Of a stretch of DNA of 64,000 nt, positions 10,102 through 18,938 are shown piece after piece (within the stretch, counting starts at the first letter, position 1; each line of letters begins with the position of its first letter). The DNA is taken from NCBI GenBank assembly GCA_022446905.1, contig JAKVBT010000005.1, forward strand, positions 469,239 through 533,238, given 5' to 3'. The DNA comes from Phycisphaerales bacterium. GTDB lineage: Bacteria > Planctomycetota > Phycisphaerae > Phycisphaerales > SM1A02. The position numbers and the translations under genes are program-made. Below the pieces are notes generated by a model that saw only the letters and a list, made by a program, of their open reading frames with translations, ran no database searches and was not told where the DNA came from.

Positions 10102-11464
10102 TCAGATTTCGAGCAATGTTTGCGCAGTCATCCAGTGTCTGCTGGCATGCATTGTGTTTGGTGCTGTCAATGTCAACGCTTCTGTCATTGTTCCAGGTGC
10201 GCATGTGCCAACGCTTACCCGTTCGCTGGTAGGACCCGATGATTTACGCTCATTGCGATTGTCGATGGATCTGAATGCGGATCAGTTGCAGTCTGCGCAT
10301 GCTCTATTGGCTCAGCATCAGGAGCAGATGCGGAGACTGCAGGCGGCCTTGCAACAGGCCATCAGCAAGGCTGCTCCAGACGGGGCTGTGGCTGCACAGG
10401 CTCGGCAGGAAGCATTTCAATCGCAGGCGGAGCAGATTCGTGAAGAGATCGAGCGGCGTCGGCAAAGCGGAGAGTTTCAGGGCCGGCCAGAAGCAATCAA
10501 GGAGGCCTTCGAAGAGGCCATGATGGAGGCGCAGCGCGAGATAGATGCTGGGTCTGCTCAGATGGCCCAGTTAGATGGATGGGCTGATGCCTTTCAGCAG
10601 CAGGTTCATGCTTTGGAGGACTTTCAGGTTCAGGTGGAGGAATTGGAGTTGCAGACTCAAGCAGCACTGATACCTCTCGTGGGAGAGTCACAACTCGAAG
10701 CCTTGAATGCGTGGTGGGTTGAACGTGAATTAACTCGGGATTTGCGTCAGGGTCGACTCAGTGGTGAGATGGTGGATGTGCTGCGTCTCTGGGAGAAGCG
10801 CGGGGTGGTTCGAACTCCAGAGATTGAAGAACAGATCAGCTCCTGGCGCGTAGCGCACCTCGATTTCATCCGGACACGACGCCAGTCGCTGTGGGAGGTG
10901 CCCCAGGCGGCGGTGAGGTCGATTCGTCATGACCGCATTGGCACGATGCAGGCGGCGACACATTCCATCATGCAAGCTCGGGCTGACGTGCGTGACAGTC
11001 ATCTTGCATTGGCAGAGTCCCTTGGGCAGACCTTGTCAGATCAGGAACAAGCAGATTGGATGGGGACGGTTCGTCGCCGCATGTACCCGGCGGTGTGGCG
11101 TCAAGATCGCGCGATGCGGGCCATGGCGGCAGCGCTGCAGCGTTCTGATCTGGAGCCTGCCCAGAAGGTCGCCATCGAACAACTGGTCGCCGAACACGAG
11201 GCATGGTGTGATTCGCTCAGAGTCGAGCATGTGCATGCCATCAATGAAGATGAGCCCAAGCAACTAGGCTATCTCGATGTCATGCAGGTGCAGCAGTACC
11301 TCTCTGGTCCTGCGCCCAAGCCTCCAAGTCGGACCAAGATCAAAAGGCTTCAGCAGGCACAGGATCGTGCTGAGCTTGACATCATGCGGTCCTTGATGGA
11401 GCTCTTGACTGAGGCGCAGTGGGCCGAGATTCCCGGGACGGCCACGGATTATGTTCGGGATTGA
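10094..11464 (+). CDS. Secreted helical protein of unknown function (paralogue 2)
   Basis: A 456-residue protein with a signal peptide (hydrophobic segment ending VNA, cleavage near 29). The mature part is Gln/Ala/Glu/Arg-rich and helical, with a coiled-coil-like stretch at about residues 55-190. It overlaps the previous gene by 8 bases and shares its length, composition and C-terminal pattern, so translational coupling and a shared role are likely. A 'DLNADQLQSAHALL' opening recalls the Spy/CpxP-type helical periplasmic proteins, but the resemblance is too weak for a family call. It is convergent with rlmN and overlaps it by 16 bases. Confidence 0.75.
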   Translation: MSNQISSNVCAVIQCLLACIVFGAVNVNASVIVPGAHVPTLTRSLVGPDDLRSLRLSMDLNADQLQSAHALLAQHQEQMRRLQAALQQAISKAAPDGAVAAQARQEAFQSQAEQIREEIERRRQSGEFQGRPEAIKEAFEEAMMEAQREIDAGSAQMAQLDGWADAFQQQVHALEDFQVQVEELELQTQAALIPLVGESQLEALNAWWVERELTRDLRQGRLSGEMVDVLRLWEKRGVVRTPEIEEQISSWRVAHLDFIRTRRQSLWEVPQAAVRSIRHDRIGTMQAATHSIMQARADVRDSHLALAESLGQTLSDQEQADWMGTVRRRMYPAVWRQDRAMRAMAAALQRSDLEPAQKVAIEQLVAEHEAWCDSLRVEHVHAINEDEPKQLGYLDVMQVQQYLSGPAPKPPSRTKIKRLQQAQDRAELDIMRSLMELLTEAQWAEIPGTATDYVRD

Positions 11465-12453
11465 CCAGCCCCGAGTTGGCCGCATGCTGCCATCACGGTT
11501 CGGCCCATCGTGCGTCGGCGATTGACTGGGAGGCCCGTGTCGCTGATGGATTGAATGAACTGCGACACTGATTCCTCTGCCGGGGCCGGCCAGGGGGAGT
11601 CCTGCTTGGGGTTGTAGGGGATGACATTGATACGACATGGCAGATCGTCAAGCCATTGGGCCAACTCCTCAGCAGCCTCGGGCTGATCATTGACGGTTGG
11701 TATGAGGACATACTCGATGAGAATTGGCCGTCCGCCGGCGTCGATCCAGCCTCGCATCGCTGCATGCAATGCAGTCATGTTCACGCCTCTGGCCATGGGC
11801 ATGATGGTGCGTCGTACTTGCTCATTGGATGCATTGACTGAAACAGCCAAGCGAATTTGATGCATGCCATCCTGCTGCATGAAGCGTGTGAATTTGCGAA
11901 TGCCCCGGGCATGGCCCACTGTCGAGACCCCGATTCGACTTGGGGGGATTGAGGCTCCGTGGTGGTCGACAAATACTTCGATGCTCGAGAGCACTGCTTC
12001 AAGATTGTCCATCGGCTCGCCCATGCCCATGAAGACGATGTTGGAGATCGGGGTGTCGAAATCATGTGTGGCTCGATGCCATTGGGCCACGATCTCAGCA
12101 GCAGATAGATGACGAATGCGACCGAGCGTCGCAGTCTGGCAGAAGGTGCATCCCATGGCACATCCGACCTGGCTTGAGACACAGAGGGTGTTTCGAATGC
12201 GGCCACTTCTGCCCTCGATGGGCATGATGACTGATTCGGTCTCACGGCCGTCAGCATGTTGCAGTAGGAACTTGCGGACCCCGTGCTCATGTTCAACGGC
12301 AACAACCTGCCCGGGAGATGACTCCACTAGACGATGCGCCCCAGCGCGGTGGAAGCCGTGATATACCTCGGCGGCAGCATTGGCTGTGAGGTCCGGATAG
12401 GCGGCCTGAAATCCCTCTAGGGTGTGGCCAAGAAGTGCATTGGCGGGGTACAT
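11449..12453 (-). CDS. rlmN: RlmN-family 23S rRNA/tRNA adenine C2 methyltransferase
   Basis: A radical SAM methyltransferase of the RlmN/Cfr family, acting on A2503 of 23S rRNA and on tRNA in characterised members. The cluster motif CAMGCTFC has cysteines at 98, 102 and 105. The C-terminal AACGQL carries the methyl-accepting cysteine near residue 324. FMGMGEPMDN is the family's SAM-binding segment. At 334 residues it is shorter than E. coli RlmN (384), mainly in the N-terminal domain. An upstream ATG at 12510 would extend it toward the divergent dehydrogenase, but the ATG at 12453 fits better. Cfr-type specificity cannot be excluded. Confidence 0.88.
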   Translation of the reverse strand: MYPANALLGHTLEGFQAAYPDLTANAAAEVYHGFHRAGAHRLVESSPGQVVAVEHEHGVRKFLLQHADGRETESVIMPIEGRSGRIRNTLCVSSQVGCAMGCTFCQTATLGRIRHLSAAEIVAQWHRATHDFDTPISNIVFMGMGEPMDNLEAVLSSIEVFVDHHGASIPPSRIGVSTVGHARGIRKFTRFMQQDGMHQIRLAVSVNASNEQVRRTIMPMARGVNMTALHAAMRGWIDAGGRPILIEYVLIPTVNDQPEAAEELAQWLDDLPCRINVIPYNPKQDSPWPAPAEESVSQFIQSISDTGLPVNRRRTMGRTVMAACGQLGAGQSRT

Positions 12454-12527
12454 CAAGGCCAAGATAGCGTTGATGGTGCAGTACCATGCACGCTTTGGTG
12501 CCAGATGCACCGCGAGGAGTGCGCAAG

Positions 12528-13565
12528 ATGTCCGAACGACGGATATTGATCACCGGAGCGGCAGGAGAGATCGGTCACGGCTTGATTCATGCCCTGAGTG
12601 GGCAGGATGATGTCCGCCTTGTTGCGATGGATCTGCGTGAGATTCCTGAGGCACTCACAGGCAAATTGGAATCGTCGCATCAGGGCGATATCTGTGATCG
12701 GTCCTTTGTTGAACATGTGATGTCGTTGCATCAGATCAATGAAGTAATGCATCTTGCGGCTCTCCTGAGTACCTCAGCCGAGCGCGCTCCCGAGCAGGCT
12801 CACGAAGTCAATGTGCAGGGCACCTTTAATCTTCTGCGTGTTTCAGCTGAGCAGGCCCAGGCCAATGAGGGGTCGGTGCGATTCATCTTTCCCAGCACCA
12901 TTGCCATTTACGGCGTAGACCCACGAGAAAAGGATGAATTGCCGCCCATCCGAGAATTTCAAGCCTTGCGTCCTATCACGATGTATGGGGCGAACAAGTT
13001 GTACTGCGAGGCCATGGGTCGATACTACGGTCGCTACTACCGCTCATTAAGCCGCGGGCAGCGACGGACGCCAATTGATTTCAGATGTGTCCGTTTGCCA
13101 GGGATCATTTCGGCAGAGACGGTGCCAGTTGGAGGTACCAGTGACTATGTGCCGGAGATGATCCACGCCGCTGCGCGTGGGGATGCCTGTACGTGCTTTG
13201 TGCGTCCAGAAACCAGTCTTCCCTGGATGATGATGCCAGAGTGCGTTGATGCCATTTTGCAACTCGCTGAAGCACCAGTGCTGAGCCGATGCGTCTACAA
13301 CATCGCCTCTTTCTCTGCGACCGCAGGCGCATTTGCGGATTCGGTGAGGAAGCACTTCCCTGGCGCTGAGATCTCATTTGAGCCGCATGAAGGCCGGCAG
13401 CGCCTGGTGGATTCATGGCCTGCGGATGTGGACTGCGTCCGAGCGCGGGAGGATTGGGGCTTTGCCGCCAGGTGGACGCTTGAGGAGGCGATGACGGAGT
13501 ACATCCTGCCTGCAATTCGCCGCCGATATGAATCAGCGAGGCCATCGGAAGGAGCAAATTCATGA
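12528..13565 (+). CDS. tdh: L-threonine 3-dehydrogenase, short-chain (epimerase-like) type
   Basis: A 345-residue extended short-chain dehydrogenase with the NAD-binding GAAGEIG at residues 10-16 and a catalytic Tyr-x3-Lys (YGANK) near 152. The fold alone would suggest a sugar epimerase. However, the stop codon overlaps the start of kbl (ATGA), and this pairing is characteristic of the epimerase-like L-threonine dehydrogenase. It would oxidise threonine to 2-amino-3-ketobutyrate. The ATG at 12528 follows GAGGAG with ideal spacing. Identification rests jointly on family and neighbour. Confidence 0.85.
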   Translation: MSERRILITGAAGEIGHGLIHALSGQDDVRLVAMDLREIPEALTGKLESSHQGDICDRSFVEHVMSLHQINEVMHLAALLSTSAERAPEQAHEVNVQGTFNLLRVSAEQAQANEGSVRFIFPSTIAIYGVDPREKDELPPIREFQALRPITMYGANKLYCEAMGRYYGRYYRSLSRGQRRTPIDFRCVRLPGIISAETVPVGGTSDYVPEMIHAAARGDACTCFVRPETSLPWMMMPECVDAILQLAEAPVLSRCVYNIASFSATAGAFADSVRKHFPGAEISFEPHEGRQRLVDSWPADVDCVRAREDWGFAARWTLEEAMTEYILPAIRRRYESARPSEGANS

Positions 13566-14791
13566 CAGCGATCACCAATGCGGGCGCAGCGCGATTTGAG
13601 CAACGAACGCGGCGCACTCTTGATGAGTTGGACACCACTGGGCAGTACAAGCACCTCCAGATGATCGAAGGGCCCATGGGGCCAACGATTGAAATGCGAG
13701 ATCGGGGGCCAGTGGATTGTTTCTGTTCGAACAATTACCTCGGCTTGGCAAATCACCCTGAAGTCGTGCAGGCCGGCATTGATGGGCTAAACAAGTGGGG
13801 GGGCGGCACCGCTTCGGTGCGCTTTATTTGTGGCACATTTTCTGCCCATGAACATCTTGAGAAGCAAATCGCGTCATTTCTGGGGGTAGATGCTTCGTAC
13901 ACATTTGTGTCGTGCTGGACGGCGACGGAGGCATTCTTCCCAACCGTGTGTGAGCCAGGTGATGTGATTGTGAGTGATGCCCTGAACCATGCATGCATCA
14001 TCGATGCCATGCGTTTGACTACGGTCATCAAGAAGGGTGTCCATAAAGCCGTCTATCAGCACTCAGATCTCGACCATTGTCGGGAAGTGCTTGCATCTGC
14101 GCGCGCGCGGGCAGGAGATGATGGTGTCATTTGGCTGGTAACCGATGGCGTCTTCTCGATGGAAGGGGACATTGCAGATCTTCCAGGCCTAAGAGCATTG
14201 TGTGACGAGTTTGGTGCCATGTTGGTGGTCGATGATTCTCATGGCACGGGGGTGATGGGCGCGACTGGGCGCGGGACCCACGAGCATTGGGGAATGGATC
14301 CGGCCAGTATCGACTTTTTCACCGGCACTTTGGGGAAAGCGCTTGGTGGTGCTGCAGGGGGGTATCTCGCTGGCTCGCGTACGGGCATGGACATGGTGGT
14401 GCAGCGCGCACGACCAACACTTTTTAGCAATGCCCTGCCTGCGACAGTGGCTGCATCGGCAGCCAAGGCGATTGAAGTGTTGGATCGCGAGCCAGAGCGA
14501 GTCTCTCGACTTCGTGACAACACCACCAAGGCCCGTGATGGCATCCGCGATGCTGGGTTTGAAGTGCTTGAATCACCTACCGCGATCTGTCCCATCATTG
14601 TGCATGACACCGCGCGAGCCATCGCCATGAGCCAGCGCTTGCTAGAGATGGGCTCCTTCGCCATCGGGTTTGGATACCCAGTAGTCCCGGAGGGTGAGGC
14701 TCGCATTCGAGTGCAGATCAGCGCCGCTCACACAGATGCGCACATCGATCGGCTCGTTGAGAATTTGAGGCGACTGAAGGCTGAGGCTTGA
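13562..14791 (+). CDS. kbl: 2-amino-3-ketobutyrate CoA ligase (glycine C-acetyltransferase)
   Basis: A PLP enzyme of the alpha-oxoamine synthase family, 409 residues. Lys259 in TGTLGKALGG is the PLP lysine and DDSHGTGV near 225 is the cofactor-binding stretch. The C-terminal GYPVVPEGEARIRVQ block matches Kbl rather than BioF. With the coupled dehydrogenase upstream it completes threonine breakdown: 2-amino-3-ketobutyrate plus CoA gives glycine and acetyl-CoA. AAGGAG precedes the ATG at good spacing. No transcription terminator is evident after it. Confidence 0.93.
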   Translation: MTAITNAGAARFEQRTRRTLDELDTTGQYKHLQMIEGPMGPTIEMRDRGPVDCFCSNNYLGLANHPEVVQAGIDGLNKWGGGTASVRFICGTFSAHEHLEKQIASFLGVDASYTFVSCWTATEAFFPTVCEPGDVIVSDALNHACIIDAMRLTTVIKKGVHKAVYQHSDLDHCREVLASARARAGDDGVIWLVTDGVFSMEGDIADLPGLRALCDEFGAMLVVDDSHGTGVMGATGRGTHEHWGMDPASIDFFTGTLGKALGGAAGGYLAGSRTGMDMVVQRARPTLFSNALPATVAASAAKAIEVLDREPERVSRLRDNTTKARDGIRDAGFEVLESPTAICPIIVHDTARAIAMSQRLLEMGSFAIGFGYPVVPEGEARIRVQISAAHTDAHIDRLVENLRRLKAEA

Positions 14792-14855
14792 AATTCTAGG
14801 CCTCTAGTGCTTGTCGCGTGCTCGAAAGATTTGGTGATTTGAGCATGTTCGGCTC

Positions 14856-15680
14856 CTAGTTCCGCCGGCCATTGCTGATGACTGCTTGGCACCGATCCAG
14901 TTCAAGAGTGTTCTTCCAGTAGCCATCCTTCTTGAGATCGCTTCCGATGATGCCACCGTCTGCGATGTCCAGCACGGAGCGGACTGTGGCTTCAGAGATG
15001 CCGCTGCCAACAAAGATCGGAAGATTGCAGGCATCTTTGGCTGCCTGAACATCGCTGAGATCGGTGGATTGCCCGGTGGCATCGCCTGTCACGATCAGCG
15101 CATCGGCACCCATGAACTCGGCTCCATGAGCCCAGTCAGCCATGGATAGGTCAGCAGTAATCGCATGGCTGCTGTGCTTTTTGCGTATATCTGCAAATAC
15201 TGCGATGTGCTCTGCGTTGATGGTTCGTCGATAACGCAGCAGGGGCCCGGCATCCGCAGTGAGCATGGCACCTTCGTCAGCGATGCTTGTGAAACAAAAT
15301 CCTTCTGCTCGAATAAACTGCGCGCCCGATGCGTGTGCGACAGCTAGCGCATCTCGATTAGCACCAGCTAGGATCTGCACACCAAGCGGCAGATCGACCG
15401 CCTGTCTGACAGCGGATGTGACTGCGGTCATGCAAGCCACAATCTCCGGGCCAACTGAACGAAGCAGGTAGGGGGTGTCATGCATATTTTCAAGCAGCAC
15501 GGCATCAAATCCAGCCTCAGCAAGTATGCGTGCTTGTCGCACGGATTCGCTGATGATGCTTGCGGGATCAGTGTCGTATGCGACAGTGCCCGGTAGCGCT
15601 GGCACATGCACCATGCCAATCAGTATGTCTTTTGTGCGACCGAAAATGGTCTCGAGATCCTGGCGCATCCGTGGGCTCAC
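14856..15680 (-). CDS. BtpA/SgcQ family TIM-barrel protein
   Basis: A 274-residue protein of the BtpA/SgcQ family. IGMVHVPALPG near the N-terminus, the LLENMHDTPY block, GVQILAGANRDAL and the FVGSGISEATV segment near the end are the family's beta-strand motifs. BtpA was described in cyanobacterial photosystem I biogenesis and SgcQ is a putative nucleosidase, so the reaction here is unknown. Nothing nearby is photosynthetic. Its ATG overlaps the stop of the S9 peptidase gene (ATGA), so translation is probably coupled to it. Confidence 0.88.
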   Translation of the reverse strand: MSPRMRQDLETIFGRTKDILIGMVHVPALPGTVAYDTDPASIISESVRQARILAEAGFDAVLLENMHDTPYLLRSVGPEIVACMTAVTSAVRQAVDLPLGVQILAGANRDALAVAHASGAQFIRAEGFCFTSIADEGAMLTADAGPLLRYRRTINAEHIAVFADIRKKHSSHAITADLSMADWAHGAEFMGADALIVTGDATGQSTDLSDVQAAKDACNLPIFVGSGISEATVRSVLDIADGGIIGSDLKKDGYWKNTLELDRCQAVISNGRRN

Positions 15681-17698
15681 TTTGATCCGATGTACTTATG
15701 TAGCCAATTCAGAATCTCATGCAAGCGGTGAATTCGCAGGTCTCGGGGCCCACCGCGGCTGAATCCATGGCTGGTTGATTCTGGGTAGCGGACAAATCGC
15801 GATGGGATGTTGCGAATCTGCAGCGCGGCCCACACTTGTTCTGCTTGCTCGACATTGCAGCGGAGATCACCTTCTGAGTGAATCACCAGCGTAGGTGTCT
15901 TCCATTTGTTTGCAAGCCGAATCGGGCTGCACTTCCAAAGGTGTTCGGGTTGGTCCCAGGCATTGCCCGGGAAGTACGAGTCGGGCTTTGAAAGAAAGTC
16001 ACTATTGCCTTCCATGCTGACCAAATTCGAAACGCAGCGGTCGGTGATAGCGCAGGCAAACTCGTTGGTGTGTCCCATGGCCCAGTTGGTCATATAGCCA
16101 CCATAGGAGCCACCCATGATCGCCATGCGGCTGGGGTCAACTTCGGGGCGTTCACGCATCCATTCAATCACAGCTTGAATGTCCACCCAGTCGGCGGTTC
16201 CCCAATCTCCACGAATCGCAGAGCAATGATCACGGCCGTAGCCTTTGGAGCCGCGTGGATTGGAATACACCACCACCATGCCTTTGGCAGCTTGGCATTG
16301 GAATTCGTGGAAGAAGGAGTACCCGTATTGAGCGTGTGGGCCGCCGTGAATCTGCAAGACACTGGGGCGACGTCGTGGATTCTTGGTGTTTGGCGGCGTC
16401 ATCATCCACACCTGTACACGATTGCCATCTTTGGATGTGATCCAAAATGACTTGGGCTTGGCAAGGGCTCGGGTTCTTTTGAATGCGGCATTCTCATTGC
16501 TCAGTCGAGTCGGCGATGCCCCGGTTGTGAGATCCATGACATGTACTTCAGGCGGAGATGCTGGCGTGTCAATCATCATCGTCAGCCAGCGTCCGTCGGC
16601 TGACTGGTTGCCAGGGTCATGAATGGCTCGGCCTGATGTGAGTGCTTCAGGCGTACCCCCACGTCGGTGGAAGCGATAGATCTGCTGGCATCCTTCGATG
16701 CCAATTCGTGCCAGTACTGCTTTGCTGTCATGGGTCCACTGAATTGATGCCTCGAAAGACACTTCAGCGGTGTCGCCAAGCGTCGCCGCCATCAGGCACA
16801 GGTCAGTCTTGGATGAGAGTGAGCGTGCCGAGCCCTTCTTGGCTGGTTTGCAGATCCACAATTCAAGGTTTTCAGTCGAGTAGGTGCCATCGGTGCCTTC
16901 TCGCCCCGACCACGCCAGCCACTGTCCATCTGGTGACCAGGTGACCATGTGTTTGGGGCCTTGGGGAAGCCAATCGAGCAGTCGATTGCGCCCGGAACCG
17001 ACATCCAGGAGTCGAACCTCCGTGCGGTGCCAGTCGAGAAAGGCGCGTTTGCCACGTGTGGTCGTGAGGGCAAGTGTGCGTCCATCGGGGGACCAGTCGT
17101 ATGAGAAAAACCCAACGCCATCTTTGTTCCAAAGGGTGCGTGTGCGACCAGTGGCGACGTCAACCACCATTAAGACAAAGCGTCGCTGGAGGAAGTAGCC
17201 GTCTCCATCAAGGCGGTACCAGCCGGTGGTGACCACACGTGGTGGTGTGCTCGCGCCGGATTCCTCACGTGCCTTGACGGCCTCTTTGGTCCATTCGGGA
17301 TCTGCTGCTCGCCAGGAAAATGCAATCTGTGTTCCATCCGGAGACCATTTGAATTGCGACAGTGTGCCTTCCGGCAGTGTGGTTAGATTGCGTGATTCGC
17401 CGCCATCGGCAGGCAGCAGTCGGATCTGTGGTTGGCCTTTCTCTCGGTCAGAAATAAAAGCAATCTGACTTCCGTCGGGCGACCATCGCCCATGGCGATC
17501 GCGATTTCCATTGGTCACGGATCGTCCACGGCCGCCATCGGTTGGGATCATCCAGAGATTGGTGGCATTGGTGTTGTTGGCCCCCGCGGTCCGCTGAACA
17601 TAGAGCACCTGTCGTCCGTCCGGAGAGATCCGGGGTTGTGACGGCACAATGATTGATTCAAGATCTTCAGGTGTCACTGGGCCTTTCCGAGTAGGCAT
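15677..17698 (-). CDS. S9 family prolyl oligopeptidase-type peptidase
   Basis: The 673-residue product has two parts. Residues 1-400 are WD40/TolB-like beta-propeller repeats carrying the recurrent 'SPDG' motif. The C-terminal alpha/beta hydrolase has GGSYGG with the nucleophile serine near 530, the catalytic Asp in EGDLRC near 611 and His in TSHGF near 643. It resembles acylaminoacyl or dipeptidyl peptidases. No signal peptide is seen, so it is probably cytoplasmic. The ATG at 17698 follows AAGGAAG, which decides against a longer frame reaching into the divergent M20 gene. Confidence 0.9.
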   Translation of the reverse strand: MPTRKGPVTPEDLESIIVPSQPRISPDGRQVLYVQRTAGANNTNATNLWMIPTDGGRGRSVTNGNRDRHGRWSPDGSQIAFISDREKGQPQIRLLPADGGESRNLTTLPEGTLSQFKWSPDGTQIAFSWRAADPEWTKEAVKAREESGASTPPRVVTTGWYRLDGDGYFLQRRFVLMVVDVATGRTRTLWNKDGVGFFSYDWSPDGRTLALTTTRGKRAFLDWHRTEVRLLDVGSGRNRLLDWLPQGPKHMVTWSPDGQWLAWSGREGTDGTYSTENLELWICKPAKKGSARSLSSKTDLCLMAATLGDTAEVSFEASIQWTHDSKAVLARIGIEGCQQIYRFHRRGGTPEALTSGRAIHDPGNQSADGRWLTMMIDTPASPPEVHVMDLTTGASPTRLSNENAAFKRTRALAKPKSFWITSKDGNRVQVWMMTPPNTKNPRRRPSVLQIHGGPHAQYGYSFFHEFQCQAAKGMVVVYSNPRGSKGYGRDHCSAIRGDWGTADWVDIQAVIEWMRERPEVDPSRMAIMGGSYGGYMTNWAMGHTNEFACAITDRCVSNLVSMEGNSDFLSKPDSYFPGNAWDQPEHLWKCSPIRLANKWKTPTLVIHSEGDLRCNVEQAEQVWAALQIRNIPSRFVRYPESTSHGFSRGGPRDLRIHRLHEILNWLHKYIGSK

Positions 17699-17774
17699 GA
17701 TCGCTTCCTTCCAGATGAGCGGGATCGGGGTGGAGATGGACCGACGCCTGACTCCAAGGGAGTATGCTGCGCCG

Positions 17775-18938
17775 ATGCCCGAACAGCCTACCGGACTGGC
17801 CGATGATCGATCACTGCTGGAGACCTTGATCGCGATCGACACCACTTCAGGTCAGCCGTGCAATCCCGCCCTGGATGTGATCTGCAACCGATTGGAGGAT
17901 GCGGGCTGTCGCATTGAACGGGTCGCAGGGCCAGCAGATGGTCGTGACAACTTGGTGGCAGTTGCTGGCCCCGTCGATGCTGGCGGTGGTCTGAGCCTGT
18001 CGGGTCATATTGACTGTGTGCCAGCAGGCCAGGGGTGGTCCAGTGATCCGTTCACCTTGACCGAACGTGATGCTTGCTGGTTTGGGCGAGGCAGTTGCGA
18101 TATGAAGGGCTTTGTGGCCCTGGCGACCAACCTGCTTTGTGAGGCCACGGACTTGTGCCATCCTCTGGCGATGATTCTGACCAGTGACGAAGAACTTGGC
18201 TCGGTTGGAGCGGCGTCGCTGTTGCAATCAGCAAATCAACTTCCGCCATTGCCCACGAGCTGTGTAGTGGGGGAGCCAACCTCTCTGTCGGTCGTTCGCA
18301 TGCATAAAGGGCATCTGAAGTTCACGATCCGTGTGCATGGGAAAACAGGGCATACAGGCACACCTGCCAGTGGGCTCAGTGCCATTGATGGGGTGCGCCA
18401 CGTTCTGGCAGCGCTAGATGAAGCACGATTACAACTTGAGGCCGTGCGTACTGCAACTTCTTCTGCATTTGCGACTGTGCCCTCTCCTGTGCTCAGCGCC
18501 GTGCGTCTGAATGCTGGCCATGCATGGAATGTCATTCCTGATGAGGCCACGGTTGATTGTGGCTTGCGTGTCCTTCCTGATCAAGATGCGGGGGCGGTGC
18601 TTGCTCAAGTGCGTCAGGTAGTAGAAACAGCAATGGGCAATTGGTCGGGCACCTGGGCCTTGGAAATCTTCAATGACAACCCGCCCATGTGCACGCAGCG
18701 AGATGCGGATATTGATCGGTCTTGTCGGGCGTTGGTGGGGCAGACCGATGACATCGGGGTCTCGTACTGCAGCGATGGTGGGCATCTTGGGCGGCTTGGG
18801 CTGGACTGTGTGCTCTTTGGGCCAGGGGATATCGCCCGTGCGCACCGTCCTGACGAGTATGTGCCAATCCAGGAGATGGCAGCGGCTCGCACGCACCTGA
18901 AGACGCTGATCGATGCGATGTGTGGAGGGGGATCATGA
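17775..18938 (+). CDS. M20 metallo-amidohydrolase, ArgE-like; possibly acts with HutF
   Basis: A 387-residue M20 family enzyme with complete metal ligands: His78 and Asp80 (GHIDC), Asp109 (CDMKGF), Glu139-Glu140 (SDEEL), a Glu in VGEPTS near 167 and a late His near 356 (RAHRPDEY). By sequence it is closest to acetylornithine deacetylase (ArgE). Its stop overlaps the start of hutF (ATGA), and no arginine genes are nearby. It may instead deacylate N-formylglutamate made by HutF. The family is certain; the substrate is open. Confidence 0.85.
   Translation: MPEQPTGLADDRSLLETLIAIDTTSGQPCNPALDVICNRLEDAGCRIERVAGPADGRDNLVAVAGPVDAGGGLSLSGHIDCVPAGQGWSSDPFTLTERDACWFGRGSCDMKGFVALATNLLCEATDLCHPLAMILTSDEELGSVGAASLLQSANQLPPLPTSCVVGEPTSLSVVRMHKGHLKFTIRVHGKTGHTGTPASGLSAIDGVRHVLAALDEARLQLEAVRTATSSAFATVPSPVLSAVRLNAGHAWNVIPDEATVDCGLRVLPDQDAGAVLAQVRQVVETAMGNWSGTWALEIFNDNPPMCTQRDADIDRSCRALVGQTDDIGVSYCSDGGHLGRLGLDCVLFGPGDIARAHRPDEYVPIQEMAAARTHLKTLIDAMCGGGS

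Noticed and set aside
12454-12510. Extended rlmN start at 12510
   Set aside because: The extra 19 residues match nothing in the family and run close to the divergent tdh start.
12528-13565. Calling the dehydrogenase a UDP-sugar epimerase
   Set aside because: Family alone allows it, but coupling to kbl makes threonine dehydrogenase the better call.
15165-15471. Short plus-strand frames inside the btpA-like gene
   Set aside because: Shadow frames with no ribosome binding site.
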